Assembly (NCBI GenBank): GCA_963854835.1
Contig: OY978527.1
Span: forward strand, 20,028,845 to 20,092,844
DNA: 64,000 bases
Direction of reading: 5' to 3'
Source: Megamerina dolium
Lineage: Eukaryota; Arthropoda; Insecta; Diptera; Megamerinidae
Part shown: one piece after another, positions 46,433 to 56,700 of the stretch
How positions within the stretch are numbered: the first letter of the stretch is position 1
Layout of the letters: each line of letters begins with the position of its first letter
Notes under the pieces: model-generated
The model's input: only the letters and a program-made list of their open reading frames with translations
Told to the model about the DNA's origin: nothing
The model's database searches: none
Position numbers and translations under genes: made by a program

Positions 46433-46858
46433 CCCTGCAACCTCCAGATTTTAGGATCGAGATCCGGTTTTTGGGTTTTTACAATCAATGTTGTTCCCAC
46501 GGTTTGCGAAGAAATAAATGTCCGCCTGCGCAGATATTCGCAGTACGCAGGTAATGCTACTTATTACGGAGGGAGCCAGGTATCCGTAAGCTCACGTTAG
46601 CGACTGGGCTATTTGAAAAAGGGGCCCCCAGCCAGGCTGATTTTCGGCACGGATCGCTTAACACCTTAATCCAGCCCCTAACCTCTGACCATGATAAGAG
46701 TATGTTGCCGAATGCTGTACTATTGAAGAGTAACAAACACTCACCAACCTACCCTTATCTTAGCTAGATACCGCCTGACATCGTACAGGCTAAACTGTGG
46801 TATCTATTTCCAGTCGGCACCCTCCCCTCGAGGAGGGTTCAGTGGAGGACTTTGCCGA

Positions 46859-47050
<192 letters not shown>

Positions 47051-47214
47051 GAAAATACATGAATAAAATATAAACGTTGTGCATTGAAACATAACTATTT
47101 TCAAGCAACAATACCAATTACATTTAAACGTTATACAAACAAACACATATATCGAACATTTAATTAAAATTAAAACAAACTGTTTTCTTTACATGCTTTT
47201 ATCCTATATTCTGC

Positions 47215-48500
47215 TTATGAGCTGGTGCATGCTGTGAGCAGGCCATCAGCATCTGCATCCTTATTGTTTTTCAGCCTAGAATTGGCTTCTCTGACCTCAT
47301 CATGGTCAGGTGGTGAAACATCTATACCATCATCCGTGATTGGCGAGTTCGGGAGATCTCCTCCACTGGCGCGATTGTTCGAGGCGTCGCCATTGAGTAA
47401 CGCGGATAAGTGTTCCCCCCATAAGCTCAGTACACTCTGGACATCTGTCCAGAGTGTACTTGATCTACTCAAAGAATTTTCGAATGTCATTACTGTCTCT
47501 ACACGTCTCGATCTACTTACACTCGCGTCTTTCTAGCTCTCTCCCTTTTTACGACTGAAGAGATGTCTCTACGCACTCCTCTTCTCTTTTTACCTCTCCT
47601 TAACAACTCATGTGGCATCTGCACGCGGGAGTTTTCTGAAGGCAGTGTCTTTCTTTGCACACACTCATTCCTCAGAGGCCGATAGAAACCGATTACCTCC
47701 TAGGCAGCACTAGTCATGGAGTGAGATATATGTGTCCACTGTGCGCATGCAGCCTCAAGAAGGGGAGTGTTCGATTTCACGCCCATCACGCTGGAAGCAT
47801 GCCTTCCGTCAATCATTATGTGATCAATTAGGATTTTCGTTCGTTGATCTGGAGATAGCCACGTCGCTTTATGGATGTCAAGATGCTGAAATCTGGTACT
47901 ACTAATTATCATGTTTCGTGATGCGGTGAATTTGATTAGCCTTATTCCTTTATCGGAGGTGTTCTGGTGGAGGCTGAATTTCCCTACAGTTGGACCAAAG
48001 GTATCTTCCTTGCCCAACCTGGCATTAAAGTGCCAAGCACAATTTCAATATCGTGGCGGGGGCACCGGTCATGAACTTCTTCGAGGCGCTGAAAGAAGCT
48101 CTCTTTGGTCGCATCGTTCATTTATCCATCGGAGCGTGAGAACATATCAGGATGCTCTTTGAGAGCAACCCTGTCCCGTCTATAGCATTGTATTTCTCGA
48201 GGACATCAACCAGTTAGATAGAGGCAACTTCCCAATAGATGGACCGGATATTCCAGGTGCATATCAGTAAATCGTGGTCCTTATTTCGTTTGCGGGGGTC
48301 GTTAACAAAAGGGTTTGATTTTGAATTATGTGAGAGTTTTTATATGGTGAGTCCCAAGCCCAACACATAACCTCTCACCGAGGAGGTTTCGCCAATCCTC
48401 ACCACGTCCACTACATTACGTTGACTTGCGATGTGTTCAGCAGGGATTCCGCTAGCCCCACCCGGTTGAGGCAGTTAGACACGTTACCTTGCGTAAACAC
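47215..48500 (-). pseudogene. RTE-like LINE remnant: endonuclease domain and linker
   Basis: Minus-strand pieces in order: a RKRNKDHDLLICTWNIRSIY stretch (start of the APE endonuclease), FFQRLEEVHDRCPRHDIEIV, GKEDTFGPTVGKFSLHQNTS, IRLIKFTASRNMIISSTRFQ, HKATWLSPDQRTKILIDHIM, IDGRHASSVMGVKS, and then the linker TLWTDVQSVLSLWGEHLSALLNG and NSRLKNNKDADADGL. The HKATWLSPD/IDHIMIDGRH block is diagnostic of the insect RTE-like family. Catalytic residues are partly lost, and the reverse transcriptase is not present here. Confidence 0.82.
47429..47460. repeat. perfect 14-bp hairpin with 4-nt loop inside the RTE remnant
   Basis: AGTACACTCTGGAC (47429-47442), loop ATCT, then its exact reverse complement (47447-47460). 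The related RTE remnant at 8587-8606 has only the left arm, followed by about 60 bp that are absent here. The right arm therefore looks like a local inverted copy. Confidence 0.9.
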
Positions 48501-48632
48501 CACCAGACCACTGACCACTTGACTGAGTTATATGCGATGAAATTCTAAAAAAAGATATTTATCACATTTTTTAAAATTACTCATTTTCAGTCGTTCCATA
48601 CACATAAAAAAAATTATTAAACATGTTTTTTA

Positions 48633-49618
48633 CCAGGTGTACAAGCTTAAATCCGCTGTTTTTCGGTAAAAAAACACATTTTTTTCATAGAAAATCAAAA
48701 ATTAATTTATTCAAAGTATTTGCCCTCGCTAGCTATACATTTTTCCCATCTCTCGGGCAATTTGTGTATACCATGCCAAAAGAATTCCTCATTTTTCGAG
48801 GCAAACCACTCGTCAAGCCATTTTCCAACATCTTCATACGAATCGAAGTGCTCTTCGGCGAGCGCGTGACCCATCGACAAAAACAGATAATAGTCAGAAG
48901 GGGCCAGGTCTGGTGAATAAGCGGGATAAGGTAGCACCTCCCAATTGAGTGTGTCCAAGTAGTTTTGGACCAGTTTTAACGTGTGCGATGGGGCGTTGTC
49001 GTGGAGAAAAATCATCTTCTCATGTCTTTGTTCATAACCAGGCCTTTTTTCACTCAAAGCAATTTCACTAGTCGTTGGTGGTAGCGGTGAGCATTGACAG
49101 TTTCACCAGGTTTCAACAGCTCGTAGTAGATGACACTCTGCTGATCCTGCGTCTTGCGTCCAAAGCTTTTTGGTCTTTTAGAAGAAGTTGCTGGTTGGCC
49201 GGGATCTACCCACGATTTTTTTCGTTTAGATTCTCAAAGTATATCCACTTTTCATCGCAAGTCACCACAAGATGCAAGAACGACTTTCCTTTTTGTCTAG
49301 CAAACAAGATTTCGCATGTGTTTTGGAGTCGCTCCATCTGCCTATCGTTCAATTCATGGGGTACCCACTTTCCAAATTTTTCAACCTTTCCTGTTTAACT
49401 GTTCGGCAAGCATTTTTTGCGATTGGGTGTCGTCCTCATCCAAAAGAGCCTGCAAATCATGGTTCTCAACTTTTCTGGGTCTATCTTCACGCTTCTTGTC
49501 ACTGAAGTCAAAATGGCTTCTTTGAACCGACGAATCCAGTCTCTGCAAGTGGTTTCCGATAGCGTACTGTCTACACAAGCCATCTACGAGCAAACAGCGT
49601 ATTTAAGCTTGTACACCT

Positions 49619-49620
<2 letters not shown>
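48633..49620 (-). mobile_element. mariner-family transposon, copy 2, internally deleted
   Basis: Ends CCAGGTGTACAAGCTTAAAT at 48633 and ATTTAAGCTTGTACACCTGG at 49620, flanked by TA at 48631-48632 and 49621-49622. Same family as 3231-4463 but 988 bp, lacking about 250 bp after the 5' end (between CAAACAGC and the second half of the N-terminal coding). It abuts a TA microsatellite. Confidence 0.9.
48707..49593 (-). pseudogene. mariner transposase, N-terminal deletion and frameshifts
   Basis: Pieces: TTCRDWIRRFKEAILTS-type sequence, LQALLDEDDTQSQKMLAEQL (the frame breaks right after), the WVPHEL linker, VVTCDEKWIYFENLNEKN (first Asp), and a final open stretch of 116 residues: FLHDNAPSHTLKLVQNYLDT (second Asp), PAYSPDLAPSDYYLFLSMGH (third Asp, D34D), SKNEEFFWHGIHKLPERWEK and SEGKYFE. 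The catalytic triad can still be read here, unlike at 3397-4387, but the chain is not continuous. Confidence 0.88.
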
Positions 49621-49851
<231 letters not shown>

Positions 49852-49939
49852 ATTACCGACTGCTTCTTGTTTTCTAACAAAATTAAAGTTATTTAAGTTT
49901 ATTCGTTCTTTTTAAGTAAAAAAATAATAAATAATAATA

Positions 49940-50231
49940 AATAAAATCTACTTGTATGCGATGTTTTCGCTGTTGTTGATATTGCGTTGGTAATATTACT
50001 TTTCGTTTTTTCCAATATCAAATTATTGCTGTTGATGTCTGATGTCATATCTTGTTGTTGTCGCTGTTGCTGCAGATTTTCTTCCATTTGATCTGCTTTA
50101 TTAATTGTTGCTCTCAATACGGTTGATGTGATGGTGGTGCTGCTGCTACTTGCTGTTGCTGTTGTATTTGCATCAGCACACTTTTTCTCACCTTCTAGAT
50201 TGTTAAGCCTTTCGTTGGTGGCCAATACCAT
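49940..50231 (-). CDS. candidate 5' coding exon, unknown gene
   Basis: Starts ATG at 50231 and reads a low-complexity, fly-like N-terminus rich in Ser, Thr, Asn and Gln (MVLATNERLNNLEGEKKCAD, then a Ser/Thr run and ENLQQQRQQQD). It may end at a weak donor, ACAA|GTAGAT, near 49950; beyond that the frame turns hydrophobic and stops. There is no domain, and the remaining exons are not identified. It could be the first exon of a gene running left, or chance coding in trinucleotide-rich DNA. I favour neither strongly. Confidence 0.3.
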
Positions 50232-51129
50232 TGTTCAAGATATATTTTTTTTTATCAAATTTTAACGAATTTCGTCATTTTCGTTATCGGAAGAAATTCC
50301 GTATTAAAATGAAGGAGAAAAGCTTATTATGTATATTCTTTATTATAAAGAAAAAAGATCGAGATAAATGTATAAATGACAGGGCACTAATTTGCTATAT
50401 ATATTGCAATTAAGATTAAATATGAGAGTTTTTAATTGTATAATTATATGTATATATTATAACGTGAGAACAGATAGTATTATAAAAGAAAGAAAATGCA
50501 CGCATTGTCCGTCTTGTTCAAGAAAATATTTGTAAGTAAGAACAAAAAAATGCGCGCACTGTTCGTGTCGGGAAAAAATATAAGTAAGTTAACAATAACA
50601 AGAACAAAACGAAACGACAACTGCTGATCAAGTCAGAGTTGCATTCGCCTTCTATAAAAGTGGCACCAAATCCACCAGCACCAAATCCACCACCGAAATT
50701 GCAATTTCTTCTTCCTCTTAGTAAGTCATCATTATTATTTGTATTTAACACTTGTTATTGTAAATATTGTGCATGCGTTAAATATTATGCATTATTGCTT
50801 ACTTTATTTTCTTCTTTTTGGTTTTTTTTTCTTTTACTGTGTATGGTTGTTGTATTATTTCATAATCATACAGTGAAGTACGATAACCCGTTGTTTCTTT
50901 TATTATTGTTTATTATTTATTTCATTATTTTTCTTCTTCTTCTGTCTTTTTTACATGGTTGCGAAATTGTTCCACAATCATACAGTGAGGTACCATAACC
51001 CTGACCACGCATTTTTATAAGTATACTAAAACCCATTATATTCATAAAGTATGTACACATAATAGAATAACAATAATAATAGTAATATTAATGTAACATT
51101 TGTAGTGGAGTCAAAATGCATAAATTAGA
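50232..51129. other. spacer with an imperfect 112-bp tandem repeat
   Basis: The segment CATAATCATACAGTGAAGTA at about 50861-50880 recurs as CACAATCATACAGTGAGGTA at about 50973-50992, with flanking similarity over about 50 bp, offset 112. A Pro-rich frame on the plus strand ends at a good donor (TTA|GTAAGTC near 50719) and a Gly-rich frame lies opposite. Neither could be tied to a gene. Confidence 0.45.
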
Positions 51130-52397
51130 TCAGCATTATTTTGACTCACAACACTTGAAATATGGAAATAAACCTGACAAAATCCGCTATTATGGTGTTT
51201 AGGAAAGGAGGCAGGTTATCAGGAAAAGAAAAATTGACTTTTAGGGGAGATAATATAGAAACAAAATCTGAGTACAATTATTTGGGAGTAATATTGACAC
51301 CGCAGCTAAGTTTCAAAAGGCATGTAGAGAATAGAAGTAGTTTAGCATAGAATAGTATAAAGGCGACCTGGCGAGCATTTTTAACAAACAACCAAATAAA
51401 ATTATCTGTAAAGTGGAAATTGCTTTTAGCTGTAGTGAGAGCAGTGCAAAGCTATGCAGCGCAGGTTTGGGGTTTTGCAATGTTCGATGAAGTAGACAAA
51501 GTACAGATGTATTTTCTGAAGAGAATAATACGTTTTCCTGACAGTACGTCATCTTATTGCATTCTTTTAGAAACAAATATACCAAACAGCACTTGGGATA
51601 CATTTATAAAAAATTATTCGAATACAAAGATGATAGACTACCCATATACTAACTAAAAGAGTATTAGCAAAACAAATATTTTGGGCGAAGGCAATATAGG
51701 GTTTACGAGAGAATTTCAATATTAATTGGGAACGTGTAACACAAAATAATGTAATATGGAAAGAAAATGTAAGGTTGCTACTAAAAAACTTAAACACTAA
51801 AAATAAAGAGAAAATGTTGGAAAGGACATTTAAGAGTTATCGTTTATATAAAGATCTGGATCACTGTGTTACCAAAAGTTATTTAAATGAAAATATGAAC
51901 GCATAAAAAATAATCTGTATATTTAAAGGCAGATGCGATTTAATTTACATTGGCGGGCATAGAAATCTCAGCTGCACTCTTTGTAATTTGAATGAAATGG
52001 AGAATATTACACACTTTTTGGGTAAATGTCCAATGCTCAAACGAATTAGATAAAGATATTTTGGAAAATATAGTTTACATTTAACGGAAATAATTGACGT
52101 TTGAAATGGGACAACAGAATTTGGTTGAGAAGGTTTAGTTAAATTCATCACTGGTGCTTTGGTGTATAGAAAATTAATATTGAATAAGTATGTGTTATAG
52201 TGTATGTGTTAATATGTAAAATATTGATAAATAAGATTAATTGGAATGTAGAATTTTATGTAATATTAGGTTTATCTCCGACATACGACTATATAGTCAT
52301 TGTCGTATGTTCTTTAATTGTTTATTTTGTATTGGTTGTTGATTTATAATTTGTAAGAATATTTTTAAGTAAAAAACTATATCTATCTATCTATCTA
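51130..52397 (+). mobile_element. 5'-truncated LINE: reverse transcriptase C-terminal part and 3' tail
   Basis: Starts inside the thumb region after the active site: NLTKSAIMVFRKGGRLSGKE, YNYLGVILTPQLSF, then SYAAQVWGFAMFDEVDKVQM and YFLKRIIRFPDSTSSYCILL. A region with Cys/His (CTLCNLNEMENITHFLGKCP, read near 51970-52030) follows, the usual C-terminal motif of this LINE type. The 3' UTR carries a stem-loop at 52281-52310, and the element ends in (ATCT)n at 52377-52397. The frames are broken. The group was not determined. Confidence 0.8.
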
Positions 52398-53361
52398 TAT
52401 TTGTGTGACAAAAATTTAATAAAAATTACATACATGAAACTTAACAGAACTGCGAGCTAGCGGTACTTTAATATACGAAGTTCCTGACTGTAGCAGAAAT
52501 TTGTAGATTTTTGGTGCGTTCTTTTGAATACATTTTTGCATTTTTGCATATTATGTTGACAACTGTGAAGGATTATTAAATTTTAAATATTAATTATATA
52601 AATTCCTTTTCAAGAAACCGATTCGCGTCTATTTTATATTCTGAGTATGTATTGATTGAGAGTATTTTTTCGTTAAGCAAAAAAATTCTATAACTTTAAA
52701 TTTTATTATTTTATTTAGAAATGGTGTTTTCGTGAACCAGACCTGAAGAATTTATTACTTTGTTGCAAATTAATAAACGCTAGTGGGATGATGATGATTG
52801 GCCATGATTGGCGTTCAATTGATCGGTTATAAAACCACAGCATTACCAAAATCCAAATGAACAAATAATCATATGAATGAAATGTCAAATGTATGGTGAA
52901 ATGAAATTATGATGCACATGGTTGTATTTATAACTAGTAATATTTTACACGTACGAACTATAGTTTATGAAAATGTATTTATATATTTCCTAAGTATATA
53001 TACGTAAAATTTGCAATCAATTTGCAATTTTTGCATAAATCTTAATCTAAATGCAACAATGCAGTAAAATTCCGTATCGCCACTACTGGTTTTTCGAATT
53101 TTCTTGGGTACACGTTTTGTAATTTTTTATAATTGGACAATTTTAGTGAAATATGATAAACAGTAAAAGTAGTAGCTGGTATGTGCTTATTTTGGCATTT
53201 TATTTTATTATTCCGTAATATTAATCATGTTTTAGTGCATATATATGGATATTTCACAATTATTTGTCTACTACTTTTCATACTTTTCTAATACCAGAAT
53301 TTCAAATTGAAAAGGTATGTGAAAAGGTTAAGCTGACGAGAATCCAAAAATGGCCAGAGAG
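52398..53361. other. unassigned AT-rich spacer
   Basis: I see no coding motif, inverted termini or tandem repeat. It ends at the TAA that flanks the MITE-A array. Confidence 0.5.
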
Positions 53362-53832
53362 TAAGGGTGCAACTAGCCACGAATGTACCGCCCGTACGTA
53401 AGAACATAAATTTGTAAAAAGTTATGCTCGTAGCGGCAACGGAGAAATCGACTGTTCTTTCTTGTATACATACATAACAATGTTGCCATGTTTCACTGTG
53501 CGTGCATGCTTTTAATCACACTTACCTTTTTCATGATCAAATTTCATAATATAGATGTTAAAAATTGTAAAAAAAAATAATATACGTGAATTAGATTTTA
53601 ATAAATAACTAAACACGATGATAGTTTTGATTAATTAAAAAAAACTAAATTTTCTTAGTTTATTTCTTATTTATTTATAAAAGTCTAATCTGGCAACATT
53701 GTACTCATAGAAAGCGATCAGCTGACACGGTTTTACGTAAAAAATCAAATTGCTGTTGATTCTTCCCCTACGGGCAACGGCTGCGTCACCGTCAAACGGT
53801 GGTGAGTTTTCGTTAACACGGCATTCCGATAA

Positions 53833-54500
53833 GTGCCTGTTCACATTGGCCTTCCCAGACGCAACTGTGCGAGCGAGATAGGTAGAAAAGTAGGCAGTAA
53901 GAAAGTGATGGAAGTTTTGCGCCGAAAATCCAATCCAAAATAAAAAATCGGCGCAACGACCTATGTTCTATGTCCAATGTGTTCCGATTATGACAACTAT
54001 GCTCACAAATTTTTAGACGTCGAAGCGATAACATCAATAAGCGTTCGATATTAGGGTTGTGCGATTAATTGTTTGTTCAAAAAGTGTGATTAATCAAATT
54101 ATTCGACAAACCAATTCGCTTGATCAAAATTATGATTTATCAAAATTGAATTGAATTCGATTAATCAGAATTTTGATTAATCGAAATCATTTTCATGTTT
54201 ATTTTTTCTTTATTTATGAAATATTTGAAAAATTATCAATATTTTGAAAATTTATTTAGAATAATTTCTATTTTTAATAATCAAAATCATGATAATTCGA
54301 TTAATTTCATATTTCATGAATCGAATACTTTGATTAATAAATATTTCTGAACAAACGATTAATGGCACAGCCCTACTTTATTCCAAAATTCCAATTCCAC
54401 TATAGCATTTTAGTTGAAATAAAACCGGCGCAATTGCACTAATGTGAACACAGCGTTCATGGATATACCGTTGATGGAAAATCTAATGTAAACAGGCACT
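53833..54500. mobile_element. MITE-B copy 1, inserted in MITE-A
   Basis: Terminal inverted repeats GTGCCTGTTCACATT (53833) and AATGTAAACAGGCAC (54500), one mismatch over 15 bp, flanked by TAA at 53830-53832 and 54501-54503. Removing it restores the MITE-A sequence CATTCCGATAAGATAGGTCG. The length is 668 bp, of which 324 bp is MITE-C. A second copy begins at 63071. Confidence 0.9.
54052..54375. mobile_element. MITE-C, inserted in MITE-B
   Basis: Ends TAGGGTTGTGCGATTAATTG and AACGATTAATGGCACAGCCCTA-type (final GGCACAGCCCTA) form inverted repeats with a few mismatches, and TA is present at each end. The middle is a run of GATTAATC-like palindromic motifs. The superfamily is uncertain; a TA target would fit Tc1/mariner. 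Confidence 0.72.
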
Positions 54501-54560
54501 AAGATAGGTCGTGTCAGCTGACACGTTCTACGGGTTCACGTTCGTGGCTAGTTGCACTAT

Positions 54561-55011
54561 TAACGAAAACTCACCACCGTATGACGGTGACGCAGCCGTT
54601 GCCCGTAGCGGAAGAATCAACAGCAATTTGATTTTTTACGTAAAACCGTGTCAGCTGATCGCTTTCTATGAGTACAATGTTGCCAGATTAGACTTTTATA
54701 AATAAATAAGAAATAAACTAAGAAAATTTAGTTTTTTTTAATTAATCAAAACTATCATCGTGTTTAGTTATTTATTAAAATCTAATTCACGTATATTATT
54801 TTTTTTTACAATTTTTAACATCTATATTATGAAATTTGATCATGAAAAAGGTAAGTGTGATTAAAAGAATGCACGCACAGTGAAACATGGCAACATTGTT
54901 ATGTATGTATACAAGAAAGAACAGTCGAATTCTCCATCGCTGCTACGGGCATAGCTTTTGACAAATTTATGTTCTTACGTACGTGCGGTACGTTCGTGGC
55001 TAGTTGCACCA
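54561..55011 (-). mobile_element. MITE-A copy 3, inverted and 5'-truncated
   Basis: Reverse complement of 53365-53822, running from TTAACGAAAACTCACCACCG to TTCGTGGCTAGTTGCACCA. It lacks the last 75 or so bases of the element. Together with copy 2 it makes arms of about 450 bp that can pair over the region 53365-55011. A TAA follows at 55013-55015. Confidence 0.82.
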
Positions 55012-55015
55012 TTAA

Positions 55016-55556
55016 TGGTTCAACTAGCCTCCGACGTAGCGTACGTACGTACCGTTCGTACGTAAGAGCAAAATTGTGTCAAAAGTTATGCCCGTAGCAG
55101 CGACGGAGAAATCGACTGTTCTTTCTTATATACATACATAACAATGTTGCCATGTAACACTGTGCGTGCATGCTTTTAATCACACTTACCATTTTCATGA
55201 TAAAATTTCATAATATATATGTTATAAACTAAAAAAAAAATTAATATACGTGAAGTATATTCTAATAAATAACTAAACACGATAATAGTTTTGATTAATT
55301 AAAAAAAAAAATAAACTTCTTTAGTTAAGTTTTTATTAATTTATAAAAGTCTAAGCTGGTAACCCTGTAAACATATAGAGCGATCAGCTGACACGTTTTT
55401 ACGTAAAAAATCAAATTGCTGTTGATTCTCTCCGCTACGAGCAACGTCTACGTCACCGTCATACGGTGGTGAGTTTTCGTTAATACGGCATTCCAATAAG
55501 ATAGGTCGTGTCAGCTGACACGTTCTACGTTTTTACGTCGGTGGCTAGTTGCAGCA
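55016..55556 (+). mobile_element. MITE-A copy 4 (long form, uninterrupted)
   Basis: Starts TGGTTCAACTAGCC and ends GGCTAGTTGCAGCA; 541 bp, with TAA at 55013-55015 and 55557-55559. This is the only long copy without an internal insertion or large deletion, so it serves as the reference for the family. Confidence 0.88.
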
Positions 55557-55559
55557 TAA

Positions 55560-55761
55560 TGCTGCAACTAGCCACCGACGTAGCGTACGTACGTACTTGC
55601 CGTACGTAAGAACATACAAAATTGCATTGATTTTCTCCGCTCCGAGCAACGTCTACGTCACCGTTATACGGTGGTGAGTTTTCGTTAACACGACATTCCC
55701 ATAAGATAGGTCGTGTCAGCTGACACGTTCTACGTTTTTACGTCGGTGGCTAGTTGCAGCA
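55560..55761 (+). mobile_element. MITE-A copy 5 (short form)
   Basis: 202 bp, TGCTGCAACTAGCC to GGCTAGTTGCAGCA, with TAA at 55557-55559 (shared with copy 4) and 55762-55764. Nearly identical to the copy in the su(s) intron (2471-2672), differing at only a few positions. Confidence 0.9.
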
Positions 55762-55959
55762 TAAGCAATAACTATATGTGGTGAAGTCACAGATAGAATT
55801 TGTGTGGTAAAATACATAGAAAGTGAAAATTCTCTCTAGAATTCTTTGATAAAATGTTTCAAAAATATTTTCTCAAATCATCCAATTTCTGTTGCCGCGC
55901 ATTGTGTGGCCAGCTTCACCATTACCTAAATATATTTATTTAGTTTACAAAAAAAGAAA

Positions 55960-56212
55960 ATGCAACCAACAAAACAGCAAATTTTGCGTCTATATAAACA
56001 TTTAATTCGCTACAGTAATCAAATTCAATTAACAGATAGGCTTTATTTCGTGGAACGTATCCGAAGAGAGTTTAAACGGGATATTACAGATAAAGTTGAA
56101 ATCGAATTTAATTATAAGGTAAGTTGACCCTACTCATTACGTAATTTGACGACTAAATGATTCTAAATTGCAGCGAGGAGGAAGTTTGTTGAAAAACGGA
56201 AGAGTAATCTAA
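55960..56212 (+). CDS. 65-aa LYR-type microprotein, first cistron of a probable dicistronic gene
   Basis: The coding sequence is join(55960..56118, 56174..56212). The donor is AAG|GTAAGT, the acceptor TTGCAG|CGA, and the intron is 55 bp. The N-terminus MQPTKQQILRLYKHLIRYSN carries the LY(K/R) motif of LYR proteins, followed by an F/R-rich helix (YFVERIRREFKRD). The C-terminus SLLKNGRVI resembles the end of the human MIEF1 microprotein. LYR proteins act in mitochondria with acyl-carrier protein in Fe-S, respiratory or ribosome assembly; the MIEF1 microprotein is tied to mitoribosome assembly. Its upstream sequence AAAAAGAAAATGC is a good fly start context. The next cistron starts 20 nt after its stop, with no room for a separate promoter. 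I am sure of the splice structure; the closest family is inferred by eye. Confidence 0.8.
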
Positions 56213-56232
56213 TTTATTGCTGTGGATAAAGA

Positions 56233-56688
56233 ATGCTGCGTTTTTTACTATCCAATTTTGCTATAGTAAACTCAATTTCCATAAGTCCAGCTCAACAATT
56301 ATGCTGTCGCTTGAAATTTACGCGTAGATTAGATTACAGTCAATATCCCGTGTTGAATGAAGATGAACTTGAAGAAACATTTACACGTGGTAGTGGTCCT
56401 GGTGGACAAGCTGTTAACAAAACATCCAATTGTGTACTCTTGCGCCACATACCGACCAATATTATTGTTAAATGCCACACGCATCGCGCTGCTTTAAGAA
56501 ACCGATTCGAAGCTCGTAAGATATTATTAGATAAATTGGACGCACTCACAAATGGAGAACACTCAATTCAAGCTCAATTGAAAGTTATTGAAGGGAAAAA
56601 ATTGTCAGAACGTAAAAGACGGCAACAAAAGTCAAATGAAATGAAAAGCAAGTGGAAGGTACGCGAAAATACGGATGATAAAAAATGA
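56233..56688 (+). CDS. mitochondrial peptide-release-factor-like protein (MTRFR/C12orf65 family)
   Basis: 151 residues in one exon. The N-terminus (about residues 1-30) is hydrophobic and basic without acidic residues, as in a mitochondrial targeting sequence. The core TRGSGPGGQAVNKTSN carries the GGQ motif of class-I release factors, which triggers ester-bond hydrolysis on the ribosome. The next segment IVKCHTHRAALRNRFEARKI is also typical. There is no codon-recognition domain, and the lysine/arginine-rich tail (LSERKRRQQKSNEMKSKWKV) fits the MTRFR/ICT1-type rescue factors that act on stalled mitoribosomes. Length is close to human MTRFR (about 166). It lies 20 nt after the LYR microprotein stop. 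AATAAA at 56720-56725 follows the stop. Confidence 0.9.
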   Translation: MLRFLLSNFAIVNSISISPAQQLCCRLKFTRRLDYSQYPVLNEDELEETFTRGSGPGGQAVNKTSNCVLLRHIPTNIIVKCHTHRAALRNRFEARKILLDKLDALTNGEHSIQAQLKVIEGKKLSERKRRQQKSNEMKSKWKVRENTDDKK

Positions 56689-56700
56689 AACGATTGGTCA

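Larger units (their letters stand above)
37386..46858 (-). mobile_element. LOA-like LINE 2 (LOA-2), split by gypsy G2
   Basis: Read on the minus strand: GC-rich 5' UTR (46858-46440), ORF1 (46432-44865), ORF2 endonuclease (about 44800-43740), an interruption by gypsy G2 (43735-39924), then ORF2 reverse transcriptase, RNase H and Cys motif (39923-37405). The two halves of ORF2 meet with about 20 residues missing compared with LOA-1. The 3' tail is absent, so the 3' end is truncated near 37386. It is related to LOA-1 but clearly a different subfamily. Confidence 0.85.
53365..54560 (+). mobile_element. MITE-A copy 2 (long form), carrying nested MITE-B and MITE-C
   Basis: The left end GGGTGCAACTAGCCACGAA follows TAA (53362-53364). 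The right end TTCGTGGCTAGTTGCACTA is at 54560. The MITE-A sequence is interrupted at 53833-54500 by MITE-B; without it the copy is about 525 bp. It contains the MITE-A landmarks AAATCGACTGTTCTTTC, CAACATTGTACTCATAGAAA, GATCAGCTGACACG and GGTGGTGAGTTTTCGTTAAC. Non-coding. The flanks are TAA on the left and TTA on the right, so this boundary is not a clean duplication. Confidence 0.78.

Noticed and set aside
50639..50998. Pro-rich plus-strand frame as a gene
   Set aside because: Only the first 27 or so residues look coding; the rest is hydrophobic translation of T-rich DNA. No second exon was identified.
56340..56549. Minus-strand frame inside the MTRFR-like gene
   Set aside because: Antisense shadow of a well-supported conserved protein.
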